From an uncultured Pirellula sp. (lineage in GTDB: Bacteria > Planctomycetota > Planctomycetia > Pirellulales > Pirellulaceae), in contig CAITIE010000064.1 of assembly GCA_903892355.1 (NCBI GenBank), forward strand, positions 186,001 to 250,000: DNA of 64,000 nt, in the 5' to 3' direction. Position numbers and translations under genes: made by a program. Position 1 is the stretch's first letter; each line of letters opens with the position of its first letter. Positions 55,405 through 64,000 of this stretch are shown here, piece after piece. Below the pieces are notes generated by a model. That model ran no database searches. It was given only the letters and a program-made list of their open reading frames with translations, and was not told the origin of the DNA.

Positions 55405-56991
55405 ATGAACAACGAAACCTTTAGACCAATGAGCGTTATTCCTCGAGAGCCAAACCCATCGGGCGATCCCAGGCTACCGGCGAGCGAAGCGCGGATCAGG
55501 AATGCATTGTTGGCAGGAAGTGCCTTGGGACGGCGCGATTGGCTTCTGCGGGCAGGGATGGGGCTCGGTGGTATTGCCCTCGCCGATTTGATGGCCGGAA
55601 ACGCGAATGCTGTGGCTTCTGAACCGAGTTCTGATTCGGTTGCGGGTCCTGCTGGTGAATCGGGGATTGCGACCCATGGGTTGCTCAACCCAACGCACCA
55701 TCGACCTGCCGCGAAGCGAGTGATCTATTTATTCATGGCGGGAGGTCCCTCCCAATTAGAAACGTATGACTACAAGCCGTTGCTGAACGAGAAACAAGGT
55801 GAACCGTTGCCCGATTCGGTCCGGCAAGGACAACGGCTTACCGGGATGTCGGGGAATCAAGCCAGTCTGCCATTGGCAGGCTCCATCTTCAAATTTGCAC
55901 AGCATGGAAAGTCCGGCGCTTGGCTCAGTGAATTGCTCCCTCACACCGCCAAACATGCGGACGATTTAGCGATCATCCGTTCGATGACCACCGAAGCGAT
56001 CAACCACGATCCGGCGATCACCTACTTGCAAACCGGGAACCAAATCTCCGGCCGTCCTAGCATTGGAGCTTGGTTGAACTATGGTCTGGGTAGCGACAAC
56101 GATAATTTGCCGAGCTTCGTGGTTCTGATTACGAAGGGCAAAGTCGATCAGCCTCTGTACTCGCGGCTCTGGGGGTCGGGCTTTTTGCCTGCACGCTATC
56201 AAGGCGTCCAGTTTCGCTCGGGCAAGGAGCCGGTTCTGTATCTGACCAATCCCCCAGGTGTCGATGCCGCCAGCCGACGCTTGATGTTGGATCGGCTTGA
56301 ACAGTTGCATCAGATCCAAGCCGATCAAACACAGGATCCGGAGTTGTCTGCCCGCATCGCCCAGTACGAAATGGCCTACAGGATGCAATCGAGTGTCCCC
56401 GAGGCTACGGACCTTTCGAGCGAGTCCGAGGAGACCATCGAGCGTTATGGACCTCAGGCCAAAACCCCGGGAACGTTCGCTTCGAATTGCTTGCTCGCTC
56501 GGCGACTCGCTGAACGGGGTGTCAAGTTCATTCAGTTATACCATCAAGGTTGGGATCATCATGGCGGTGTTCCCGGTGGCATGCGGACGCAGTGCGGGGA
56601 AACCGATCAACCGACCGGTGCATTGCTCCAGGATCTCAAGGATCGCGGGATGCTTGAGGACACGTTGGTCGTCTGGGGCGGTGAGTTCGGCCGAACGAAT
56701 TATTCTCAAGGCAAATTGACCGCTACCGATTATGGGCGAGATCATCACCCTCGCTGTTTCTCCATGTGGATGGCAGGTGGTGGGATTCGCGGAGGGATGA
56801 GCTACGGTGAAACATGTCCATTCGGTTACAACGTGATCGATAAACCGGTCCATGTTCGAGATTTTCACGCAACGCTCCTGCATTTGCTCGGGATTGACCA
56901 CGAGCGTTTTACGGCAAAATTCCAAGGCCTCGATGCGAGGTTGACGGGGGTGGACCCCGCCCACGTCATACGCGATATCTTGAAGGCGTAA
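55405..56991 (+). CDS. DUF1501-family Tat-exported protein
   Basis: ATG 55405 is chosen (528 aa); the ORF extends 14 codons upstream without similarity. The N-terminus has a twin-arginine motif, GRRDWLLRAGMGLGGIALAD, typical of DUF1501 proteins. The fold is sulfatase/alkaline-phosphatase-like: KRVIYLFMAGGPSQLETYDY (metal-site region, about residue 103), WLSELLPHTAKHADDLAIIR, DPAITYLQTGNQISGRPSIG, LARRLAERGVKFIQLYHQGW with DHH, VVWGGEFGRTNYSQ and the metal ligands GRDHHPRCFSMWMAGGGIRG. It lies 50 bp after the PSD1-type gene, its conserved partner, so the two are probably co-transcribed. The substrate is not known. Confidence 0.93.
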   Translation: MNNETFRPMSVIPREPNPSGDPRLPASEARIRNALLAGSALGRRDWLLRAGMGLGGIALADLMAGNANAVASEPSSDSVAGPAGESGIATHGLLNPTHHRPAAKRVIYLFMAGGPSQLETYDYKPLLNEKQGEPLPDSVRQGQRLTGMSGNQASLPLAGSIFKFAQHGKSGAWLSELLPHTAKHADDLAIIRSMTTEAINHDPAITYLQTGNQISGRPSIGAWLNYGLGSDNDNLPSFVVLITKGKVDQPLYSRLWGSGFLPARYQGVQFRSGKEPVLYLTNPPGVDAASRRLMLDRLEQLHQIQADQTQDPELSARIAQYEMAYRMQSSVPEATDLSSESEETIERYGPQAKTPGTFASNCLLARRLAERGVKFIQLYHQGWDHHGGVPGGMRTQCGETDQPTGALLQDLKDRGMLEDTLVVWGGEFGRTNYSQGKLTATDYGRDHHPRCFSMWMAGGGIRGGMSYGETCPFGYNVIDKPVHVRDFHATLLHLLGIDHERFTAKFQGLDARLTGVDPAHVIRDILKA

Positions 56992-57100
56992 ATAGAACTT
57001 TATCCGACGCAAAGGCTGAGGTACCGCAATCGTTCCAGAATCAACTCGGCTCGAAAACTCCACCGACTACAACGCACCACCGATCTTCAGCGCACGCGGC

Positions 57101-57778
57101 TTGACCAAGGTCTACCGGATGGGGGATGTCGATGTGTATGCGTTGCGTGGGATCGATCTCGATCTGTACGCAGGTGAGTTCGTGGTCATCCTCGGTGCAT
57201 CGGGAAGCGGGAAGTCGACGTTGCTCAATATCCTCGGCGGTTTGGATGTACCCAGCGCGGGAACGGTGCAGTTTCGCGACCACCGCTTGACCGATGCCGA
57301 TGAGGCTGAATTGACCCGCTACCGACGCGAGCATGTCGGCTTCGTCTTTCAGTTCTACAACCTAATCCCAAGCTTGACCGCCCTTGAAAATGTGGCGATG
57401 GTCGCCGATATCGCAACTGCTCCGATGCCCCCTGAGGAGGCCTTGCGGATGGTGGGGCTGTACGATCGCAGGAATCATTACCCCTCTCAGTTATCGGGTG
57501 GTGAACAGCAACGGGTCGCGATCGCTCGTGCGATCGGGAAACGACCGGATGTACTTCTGTGCGATGAGCCTACCGGTGCCCTCGACGTCAAAACAGGTTC
57601 GGTCGTCCTCGAGGCGATTGCGAGGATCAACCGAGAGCTTGGTACCTTGACCGCTGTGATCACTCACAATGCAGCAATCGCTGCGATGGCGCATCGCGTC
57701 GTGCAGCTTTCCGATGGTCGCGTCGCGAGCATCCAGTCCAACTCCGTTCGGAAATCAGCCAACGAATTGGTTTGGTGA
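57101..57778 (+). CDS. ABC transporter ATP-binding protein, LolD/MacB type
   Basis: The ATPase of a MacB-like exporter. Motifs: the Walker [18 protein letters not shown]-loop [17 protein letters not shown], signature [16 protein letters not shown], Walker [13 protein letters not shown] and switch AVITHNAAI with His. Coordinates start at TTG 57101, the first conventional start codon, which would remove the first beta strand. The frame is open upstream to 57020 and codes PPIFSARG directly before the TTG, as expected for this family, but contains no ATG, GTG, TTG or CTG. ATC 57029 has GAGG 7 bp upstream and may be the real start (see finding). The stop overlaps the permease start by 4 bp (GTGA). 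Confidence 0.9.
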   Translation: MTKVYRMGDVDVYALRGIDLDLYAGEFVVILGASGSGKSTLLNILGGLDVPSAGTVQFRDHRLTDADEAELTRYRREHVGFVFQFYNLIPSLTALENVAMVADIATAPMPPEEALRMVGLYDRRNHYPSQLSGGEQQRVAIARAIGKRPDVLLCDEPTGALDVKTGSVVLEAIARINRELGTLTAVITHNAAIAAMAHRVVQLSDGRVASIQSNSVRKSANELVW

Positions 57779-60162
57779 AACAAAGGGGTGATTCAGTGCA
57801 TGCGTTGATGCGATTGCTCCTATCGGATTTGAGTCGGCTCTGGAAACAAGGCATCGCGATAATTGCGTTGATCGCTGTCGGCGTCGCAACCTTCATCATG
57901 TCCACCAATACGATGACCGCGCTCGAGGAGAGCCGTGATCGGTACTATCGGAATTACCGCTTTGCCGATCTGTTCACGCCGCTCGTGCGAGCACCGCAAT
58001 CATTAGCAGCGTCTTTGAATGAAATTGAAGGAGTTGATTCGGTTCAAACGCGGATTGTGAAAGAGGTTCTGTTCGATATGCCCGACGTTTTAGAACCGGT
58101 TTCAGGTCGGCTGGTTTCGCTCGAAGAAAATCCACGAGAATCGATGAACGGAATCTACCTCCGTCGTGGTAGGTATCCCGAATTTTCAGACCGAACCGAA
58201 GCGTTGGTGAGCGAGTTGTTCGCCGAGGCCCATCGGATTGAACCCGGCGATCGGTTGATCGCGAACTTTGCAGGAATCGTTCAAGAGTTGGAAATCGTTG
58301 GTGTCGCGCTGTCACCTGAGTTTGTTTACGTGGTTCAGCCCGGCCTGCTCCTCTCGGACGATAAACGGTACGGTGTTCTTTGGATCCCGTACGCGAGCAT
58401 GGCCAACGCCTTCAACATGGAGGGAGCGTTCAATAACCTCACGGTGCGTCTGACGAATGATGCTAACACGCAGCATGTCATCGATCGGATCGATCAGTTG
58501 ACTTTGCCTTACGGAGGTGTGGGTACCTATGATCGGAGCGAACAAGAGTCCAACCGTCGCGTTTCCGATGAACTCGCAGAGGTCCGCACGATGGCTTATA
58601 TGGCACCGTCAATCTTCTTGAGCGTCAGCGCGTTTCTGCTCAACATTATTGTTTCCCGTTTGGTGTACCAGCAACGTGAGCAGATCGCTACGCTTCGAGC
58701 TTTTGGCTACTATCCTTCCGAGATCGGTTGGCATTATGCGAGGCTGGTGCTGGTTTGGGTGGTTCTGGGCACAGCCATCGGAATTGGAGGTGGAATCTAT
58801 GCGGCGCGAGGCATGTTCCGGCTGTACATGATGTTCTTCCGGTTTCCCGAGTCCATCCAGCCGACCATGACATGGGAGTGGGGGGTGGCGTTCGGGTTGA
58901 CGGTTGGTGTCGCAGCCATCGGGACGTTTCGCTCGATCCGTCGCGCGATGGAGTTTCCCCCCGCGGTTGCGATGCGGCCTGAAGCACCGCAGCGATTCGA
59001 TCACCCATGGTTGGGTAAGCTTGGAATCACGTCATGGATGACTCCTGGAATCCGGATGGTGATTCGCCGTTTGGAATCCAATCCCATGATCACCCTATTT
59101 TCGGTCCTGGGCGTGGCGTTGGGGTTGGCGATCTTGGTGCTATCCTCGTTCATGGAGGATACTATCGAATTTGTGATCGACAATCAATTCGTCAAATCAC
59201 AACGCCATGATTTGATGATTACCTTTCGTGAGACGGCATCGGAAAGCGCGTTGCACGACGTGGAGCATCTCCCAGGGGTAACGTACGCGGAACCCTTCCG
59301 TGCGGTGCCGATTCGCATGCGATCTGGACTGCACAGCGAGCGACTTTCGTTAATGGGGCTATGCGAACGGCCGGTGCTGTACCGAGTCCTTGATGAACAC
59401 ACTTCAGAAATCGAGTTCGAACGTCGGGGTGGTTTAACCATCACCAAGAAGCTCGCGGAGATGCTCCAGGTGCGGCCGGGAGATCGGGTCGAAGTCGATA
59501 TTTTGGAAGGAGATCGACAGACTGTTTTGCTGCCCGTCGCGAGAGTGTTTCCCAATTACACAGGACCCGCGGCGTACATGGAGCGGAGTGCATTGCACGA
59601 TTTGCTCGAGGAGGGAGAGCGAATCTCGGGTGCATTCGTGGCGTTGGATGATTCGCAAAAAGGGGAGACGTATGCGGCGATCAAGCAAACGCCGGCGATT
59701 GCGGGGGTGTTGGATAAAACCGCAGCCATGAAGAATTTTCGACTGGTTATCGCTCGAAGCACGTCGTGGATGCGAACGATTAACGCCCTTTTCGCTGCGC
59801 TGATCGCGTTTGGAGTAATTTACAATTCTGCATTGATTTCATTCACCGAACGGGCCCGCGATCTGGCTACGATGCGTGTGATGGGTTTCTCTCGCGGTGA
59901 AATATCCGCAGTCATGCTGATCGAGTTGCTCCTGATTACCATCGCAGCGATTCCTGTCGGGATTCCCATCGGATACGCCTTTTCCTATGTCTTGACGTTA
60001 GCCATGGACACAGACAGCCACCGGTTTCCTTTGGTGATCAGTCGCAGCACGATCGCGTATTCGATGATGATCATCATCGTGTCCGCAATTGCGTCGAGCT
60101 TGGTCGTGTTGAAAATGCTCAAGGAGTTGGATCTGATTTCCGTATTGAAGGTAAAAGAGTGA
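57775..60162 (+). CDS. MacB-like ABC transporter permease (FtsX family)
   Basis: A 795-residue permease with two FtsX-type halves. TM segments: an initial helix ([18 protein letters not shown]), then [55 protein letters not shown], then a second-half start ([20 protein letters not shown]), [40 protein letters not shown] and [18 protein letters not shown]. Large extracytoplasmic loops lie after each first helix. The two-fold repeat distinguishes it from four-TM MacB. GTG 57775 overlaps the ATPase stop (GTGA); its own stop overlaps the adaptor start in the same way. The three genes form an exporter for an unknown lipid, peptide or small molecule. Confidence 0.92.
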   Translation: MKQRGDSVHALMRLLLSDLSRLWKQGIAIIALIAVGVATFIMSTNTMTALEESRDRYYRNYRFADLFTPLVRAPQSLAASLNEIEGVDSVQTRIVKEVLFDMPDVLEPVSGRLVSLEENPRESMNGIYLRRGRYPEFSDRTEALVSELFAEAHRIEPGDRLIANFAGIVQELEIVGVALSPEFVYVVQPGLLLSDDKRYGVLWIPYASMANAFNMEGAFNNLTVRLTNDANTQHVIDRIDQLTLPYGGVGTYDRSEQESNRRVSDELAEVRTMAYMAPSIFLSVSAFLLNIIVSRLVYQQREQIATLRAFGYYPSEIGWHYARLVLVWVVLGTAIGIGGGIYAARGMFRLYMMFFRFPESIQPTMTWEWGVAFGLTVGVAAIGTFRSIRRAMEFPPAVAMRPEAPQRFDHPWLGKLGITSWMTPGIRMVIRRLESNPMITLFSVLGVALGLAILVLSSFMEDTIEFVIDNQFVKSQRHDLMITFRETASESALHDVEHLPGVTYAEPFRAVPIRMRSGLHSERLSLMGLCERPVLYRVLDEHTSEIEFERRGGLTITKKLAEMLQVRPGDRVEVDILEGDRQTVLLPVARVFPNYTGPAAYMERSALHDLLEEGERISGAFVALDDSQKGETYAAIKQTPAIAGVLDKTAAMKNFRLVIARSTSWMRTINALFAALIAFGVIYNSALISFTERARDLATMRVMGFSRGEISAVMLIELLLITIAAIPVGIPIGYAFSYVLTLAMDTDSHRFPLVISRSTIAYSMMIIIVSAIASSLVVLKMLKELDLISVLKVKE

Positions 60163-61379
60163 AAAAGTCGTTCATGCCTCGAATAGGGATGGCGTTATCG
60201 GTCATCCTAACTGCCGGTTTTCTAGTGTACGGATTCCTTCCAAAAAGTATGGAAGTGGATGTTGCCGTCGCATCTAGGAAAGGACTCGAAATCACTGTCG
60301 ATGACGATGGGGAGACCCGCGTTCGTGAACGCTACACCGTTACCAACCCGGTTTCAGGCAATATGCTGCGCGTGGAACTGCATCCAGGAGACCGCGTAGA
60401 AAAAGATAAAGTGGCTCTACTGACGATTCAGCCGGTGGATCCTAATCTTCTGGATGCGAAGACGCGTGCTGAAAGCGAGGCGCGTGTGGAAGCTGCCGAA
60501 GCGGCCCTTCAACGAGCCATGGAGGTACAAGGGAGCGTGAAGGAATCGCTCGAGTTGGCTCAGCATGAATACGAGCGCGCCGAGGAGTTGATAAAAAGCA
60601 ATTCGATCGCCCGAGCGGATTTTGATCAATGGGAGCATCGCTACTTTATCGCCCAACGGGAAGTCAAGGCCGCGAACTCCTTGAAAGCGGTCGCGGTTCA
60701 TGAATTGGCGATGGCGAAAGCGGCCTTTTTAACGACCCAGGATGTTCCTGAATCGGATCGCAAGGCGATGAATGTCTTCTCGCCGATCGATGGCGTGGTG
60801 CTTCGAGTCATCCGCGAAGATGCTGGGTTCGTGCCCGCCGGTTCACCCATCCTGGAAATTGGGAACCCCGAAGAAATGGAATTGAAAGTGGATGTGCTGT
60901 CCACGTATGCGACGAAAATCAAACCAGGCAACCCTGTTCTGATCGAGCGGTGGGGAGGAGACCGCACCCTCGCCGGTGTCGTCCGAATCGTGGAACCCTC
61001 TGCTTTCTTGAAAATATCCGCACTCGGGGTGGAAGAGAAGCGGGTGAATATCATCATCGATTTTAAAACTCCGTGGGTGGAGAGGCTGTCGTTGGGGGAT
61101 GGGTTTCGCGTCGAAGCCAAGATCGTTGTCGAAAAATCGAGCGGAGACACAGTCGTTATCCCCAATGGGGCTATTTTCCGTGAAGGGGGCAAACGGTTCA
61201 CGTATCGCGCCGTCGACAGTGTCGCAAGGAAAACTCCGATCCAAATAGGACTCTCAGGGAGCCGAGAGACGGAAGTTCTCGAAGGCATCGCTACCGACGA
61301 TGTTGTCATCGTCTACCCGTCGGACAAAATTCGAGATGGGACTCAGATTACACATCGCAAGGTGTCCATAAAACGGTAA
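60159..61379 (+). CDS. HlyD/MacA-type periplasmic adaptor protein
   Basis: The membrane-fusion adaptor of the upstream ABC exporter. A signal anchor (IGMALSVILTAGFLVYGFLP) is followed by a barrel-sandwich half (TVTNPVSGNMLRVELHPGDR), a coiled-coil hairpin (about residues 100-185, EYERAEELIKSNSIARADFD), the second half of the lipoyl domain (FSPIDGVVLRVIREDAGFVP), and beta-barrel plus membrane-proximal domains (LVVLS-like NPVLIERWGGDRTLAGVVRI, VVIPNGAIFREGGKRFTYRA). The length, 406 residues, is usual for MacA. GTG 60159 overlaps the permease stop by 4 bp, so the complex is translationally coupled. No outer membrane TolC gene is in the window. Confidence 0.9.
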   Translation: MKKSFMPRIGMALSVILTAGFLVYGFLPKSMEVDVAVASRKGLEITVDDDGETRVRERYTVTNPVSGNMLRVELHPGDRVEKDKVALLTIQPVDPNLLDAKTRAESEARVEAAEAALQRAMEVQGSVKESLELAQHEYERAEELIKSNSIARADFDQWEHRYFIAQREVKAANSLKAVAVHELAMAKAAFLTTQDVPESDRKAMNVFSPIDGVVLRVIREDAGFVPAGSPILEIGNPEEMELKVDVLSTYATKIKPGNPVLIERWGGDRTLAGVVRIVEPSAFLKISALGVEEKRVNIIIDFKTPWVERLSLGDGFRVEAKIVVEKSSGDTVVIPNGAIFREGGKRFTYRAVDSVARKTPIQIGLSGSRETEVLEGIATDDVVIVYPSDKIRDGTQITHRKVSIKR

Positions 61380-61635
61380 TCGACTCTGCATCGAGGAATT
61401 TCAAAGGATAGGGCCTTCCGTTGCGGGATCGGCTTTGAGTTTCGCTCCTTTTCGCGCTCAATGAAATGGTGCTCGTGCTCGTCATCGTCCACGAGGAAGC
61501 CGAATCGATAACGAGCACACGCACGATAAATTTAGGGATTCCTCGAGATGCCTTGATCGAGGCGGTTCCCGGAAGTTGCTGTTCTCGGCGGGTGCCCTGT
61601 CTAGAGTTTGCACGTCGGCATGATACGATGGGGTG

Positions 61636-62040
61636 ATGAACAAAACCGATATTCCCACCGCCGTTCCACTCGATACCGCAACTCGTTTGGCCATCGAGCG
61701 AACACGTGTTGCTTATGAACGGACTGTAATGTCATCGGTGCGCACAGCATCGTCGCTGATCACTTTTGGATTTACCATCTACAAGTTTTTCCAGTTCGAT
61801 ATTCCAGGGAAGACGCCACGAGGTTTAGCCGTGGATTTATTGGGACCGCGAGAATTGGGGATCACCATGATCATCATGGGACTCGCATCCCTGTTTTTTG
61901 GGTGGATCGAATACCGAAGGGATGTGAAATCGCTTCGCGTACTCTACCCGGACATGCCAAACTCGACCTCGGGTGTGATCACCGCGATGATCGCCCTGTT
62001 AGGTGTTGTGTTGCTGATCGTGACAGTCGTTCGCGGTTAG
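61636..62040 (+). CDS. DUF202-family (YidH-like) membrane protein
   Basis: A 134-residue protein with three transmembrane helices: residues about 33-50 (VRTASSLITFGFTIYKFF), 73-92 (LGITMIIMGLASLFFGWIEY) and 109-133 (SGVITAMIALLGVVLLIVTV). The first segment includes AIERTRVAYERTVMSSVRTA, the family's conserved ERT-LAxxRT-like motif. ATG 61636 is chosen over the GTG one codon earlier. DUF202 proteins are of unknown function. The gene is on the same strand as the efflux operon 256 bp before it but probably transcribed separately. Confidence 0.85.
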   Translation: MNKTDIPTAVPLDTATRLAIERTRVAYERTVMSSVRTASSLITFGFTIYKFFQFDIPGKTPRGLAVDLLGPRELGITMIIMGLASLFFGWIEYRRDVKSLRVLYPDMPNSTSGVITAMIALLGVVLLIVTVVRG

Positions 62041-62121
62041 CGGTTAACCTGGTCTTTTGCATGAAGCGTAGTGTTTGTTCCGACGAGTAGTTTTAAACCT
62101 AGTTACCTAAACAGATTCAAT

Positions 62122-62820
62122 ATGAAATACGAGTTTCTTTTCATTTCGTTTGTCGCCATTGTTGCCACGGCGAATGCGTTGCCATGCTATTCCCAAGATG
62201 AAAGTGTTCGCCCTGGGATCAACGATACGTTCCGGGATCCGAACGTCGACGATTTTATCGGCAAGTTTGAAGTGGAAAGCCGAGAGGTCTATTTGCGGCG
62301 CAAAGAAATCCTTGCTGCTTGTGAGATCAAGCCGGGGGCGACCATAGCGGATGTCGGCGCTGGGACCGGATTGTTCACGCGATTGTTTTCCGAAGCGGTC
62401 GGAGCCGACGGTCATATCATCTCGGTGGATATCTCACAAAAGTTTCTCGATCACATTAAGGCGACCAATCGCAAGCTCGGTTTGAAGAACATCGATACTT
62501 TGCTCTGCACTGCCGATTCGACAAAATTGCCGGAGGAGCAGATCGATTTGGCGTACATTTGCGATACGTATCACCATTTTGAATTTCCGACGAAAACGAT
62601 GGAATCGCTTTATCGCGCGATGGTTCCAGGTGGCCGGTTGGTGCTGATCGATTTTCGCCGCGAGGAGGGAAAGAGCACCGAATGGGTCATGAACCACGTC
62701 CGTGCGGGACAGGCCGAATTTGAGAAAGAGATTACGGCCGTCGGGTTTAAGAAAATCGCAGACCGTTCGGATCTGTTGAAAGAAAATTATTTCCTAGTCT
62801 TCGAAAAGACACAACCGTGA
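62122..62820 (+). CDS. Exported SAM-dependent methyltransferase-like protein
   Basis: ATG 62122 gives a signal peptide MKYEFLFISFVAIVATANAL with likely cleavage before QDESV; the mature part is a class I methyltransferase fold. Motif I is TIADVGAGTGLFTRLFSEAV (about residue 74), the acidic end of strand 2 is HIISVDISQKFL (about 96), motif II-like IDLAYICDTYHHFEFPTKTM (about 140) and motif III PGGRLVLIDFRREEGK. A SAM-using enzyme with a secretion signal is odd because SAM is cytoplasmic; the signal may anchor it, or the fold may do something else. The stop overlaps the next gene's start (TGATG), so they are translationally coupled. The methyl acceptor is unknown. Confidence 0.83.
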   Translation: MKYEFLFISFVAIVATANALPCYSQDESVRPGINDTFRDPNVDDFIGKFEVESREVYLRRKEILAACEIKPGATIADVGAGTGLFTRLFSEAVGADGHIISVDISQKFLDHIKATNRKLGLKNIDTLLCTADSTKLPEEQIDLAYICDTYHHFEFPTKTMESLYRAMVPGGRLVLIDFRREEGKSTEWVMNHVRAGQAEFEKEITAVGFKKIADRSDLLKENYFLVFEKTQP

Positions 62821-64000
62821 TGCGGATACCCTCAGCCATGAGCCATGTTCTCCGAAGCGGGTTGCGTCGATGCTGCGTTGCGCTGTTCATTGTGGGTTTA
62901 GTGGTATTCCTCGGGCTTGTGGTGACGACGTTCGCGGGGCAGGATACCACGGGAAATGCGATTTCCGAGGTCGCGTTTGTTGCCGCGGTTGATCGTTCGG
63001 AGCAGAAGTATGTGTTGCTCACCTCCGATGGATTCCGAAACTCGAAGGTAAAGACGTTAATCGTTGCGCTTCATGGTCATGGCGCGGATCGGTGGCAATA
63101 CATTCGGGAGCCGCGCGATGAATGCCGAGCGACGCGCGATGTTGCTCTCAAGCATGGAATGCTATTGGTTGCACCGGACTACCGCGCGAGGACTTCGTGG
63201 ATGGGGCCCGCTGCAGAAGCGGATTTGAAACAGATTATCGAGGATTTGAAACGGCAGCATTCGATCGAACGGACACTGGTTACCGGAGGATCCATGGGAG
63301 GAACCTCGGCCTTGATTTTCGCGGCCTTGCACCCCGAGCTCGTCCAAGGCGTTGTCTCGATGAATGGGACTGCGAACATGATCGAATACGATCAGTTTCA
63401 AGATGCGATTGCAGCGTCGTACGGTGGTAGCAAAGACGAAGTCGCAAGCGAATACCGGAAGCGATCGGCGGAACTGCATGCGGATGGTTTGACCATGCCG
63501 ATTGCGGTAACCACAGGTGGTAGCGACACCATCGTTCCACCGACGAGCACACTCAGGCTCATGGAGCAACTTCAGGCCATGTCACGTCCTGTGTTCGTGA
63601 AGCACCAGCCCGACGGTGGGCATGCCACGACCTATGAAGATGCCATGGAAGCTCTTGAGTTTGTCGTGATGCAATCGAAGCCTATGCCTAAGGACCGTAT
63701 GGAATCGCTTCCGGCCCAAGCGGCGGATGCGATTCGGATTCGGGAGGCTTACCTTGCTGAAATGCCGGTACCTTCGAGCAGGACCCTCCATGTGGTCTAT
63801 TGGACCCCCAGCGATCGAGAGCCACTGCCCCAATACCGTGAACGGCTTGATCGCGTGCTCACGGACATCCAGTCCTTTTACCGTTCGGAGATGAATCGCA
63901 ACGGTTTCGGCGAGATGACGTTTCCTCTGGACAAAGAGAAGGATGGGATTCTGCACGTGCATTTGGTGCGCGGCGCGTTGCCCTATGATCGATACAATGT
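62820..64000 (+). CDS. Exported alpha/beta hydrolase with C-terminal domain, 3' partial
   Basis: ATG 62820 overlaps the methyltransferase stop by one base. A signal anchor (ALFIVGLVVFLGLVVTTF, about residues 22-39) is followed by an alpha/beta hydrolase domain: the oxyanion region LIVALHGHGADRW (about 81), the nucleophile elbow VTGGSMGGTSALI (Ser near residue 158), the acid in VTTGGSDTIVPP (about 230) and the base in DGGHATTYED (about 264), a complete catalytic triad. From about residue 310 a second domain starts (PVPSSRTLHVVYWTPSDREP, ERLDRVLTDIQSFYRSEMNR, NGFGEMTFPL), of a type seen in other planctomycete exported proteins. The gene runs off the window. The substrate is probably an ester or peptide outside the cytoplasm, by inference. 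Confidence 0.85.
   Translation, partial: MRIPSAMSHVLRSGLRRCCVALFIVGLVVFLGLVVTTFAGQDTTGNAISEVAFVAAVDRSEQKYVLLTSDGFRNSKVKTLIVALHGHGADRWQYIREPRDECRATRDVALKHGMLLVAPDYRARTSWMGPAAEADLKQIIEDLKRQHSIERTLVTGGSMGGTSALIFAALHPELVQGVVSMNGTANMIEYDQFQDAIAASYGGSKDEVASEYRKRSAELHADGLTMPIAVTTGGSDTIVPPTSTLRLMEQLQAMSRPVFVKHQPDGGHATTYEDAMEALEFVVMQSKPMPKDRMESLPAQAADAIRIREAYLAEMPVPSSRTLHVVYWTPSDREPLPQYRERLDRVLTDIQSFYRSEMNRNGFGEMTFPLDKEKDGILHVHLVRGALPYDRYN

Overview
The window looks like a chromosomal segment of a planctomycete, most likely of the Pirellulales group. The strongest signs are a long secreted protein with a CxxCH haem-type motif and DUF1549/DUF1553-like blocks next to a DUF1501-type Tat-exported protein, a DUF1598-like protein, an SHD1-like domain in an exported protein, a VCBS/FG-GAP repeat protein, and many long low-complexity exported proteins. 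Shine-Dalgarno signals are sparse. No rRNA, tRNA, phage, insertion sequence or CRISPR array is visible. The first gene (5' end) and last gene (3' end) are cut by the window.

Layout. 1-8.6 kb: a partial exported-type protein, xseB, a coiled-coil protein, then thiL, nadK, dxs and ispA on the minus strand. The last four cover thiamine diphosphate, NADP and isoprenoid precursor supply. 9-15 kb: a BON-domain protein, a lipoprotein-like protein and a very long secretin. 15.3-26.5 kb: housekeeping metabolism (guaB, carB, eno, ribE) interleaved with planctomycete-type unknowns. 26.7-29.6 kb: an enolase-superfamily enzyme and an amidohydrolase. 29.8-34.9 kb: a translationally coupled YhaO/YhaN (SbcD/SbcC-like) pair. 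34.9-41.9 kb: a threonine/serine dehydratase-like enzyme, an HD-domain protein, a VCBS protein with xylulokinase, and a solute-binding-like lipoprotein. 42-50.5 kb: a TPR membrane protein, a proline-rich protein, a DUF420 protein, a degenerate HD-GYP/PAS/GGDEF protein, flotillin-like FloA and a small unknown. 50.6-64 kb: hisI, mutM, the cytochrome-type/DUF1501 pair, a MacAB-like efflux operon (ATPase, permease, adaptor), a DUF202 protein, a secreted SAM-methyltransferase-like protein and a coupled alpha/beta hydrolase.

The most unusual signal is not a gene. The window holds many independent short tandem duplications (10-25 bp units, 2-4 copies) with unrelated sequences. Intergenic ones often sit on or just after stop codons (nadK, xylB, floA, the 40440-41963 lipoprotein) and most have periods that are not multiples of three; those inside genes have periods of 12, 15, 18 or 21 bp and keep the frame. 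Other points of interest are loss of metal-binding residues in the YhaO-like nuclease, an HD-GYP domain without its catalytic motifs fused to an intact GGEEF domain, an ABC ATPase with no conventional start codon at the expected place, and a hairpin- and repeat-rich carB/eno intergenic region.
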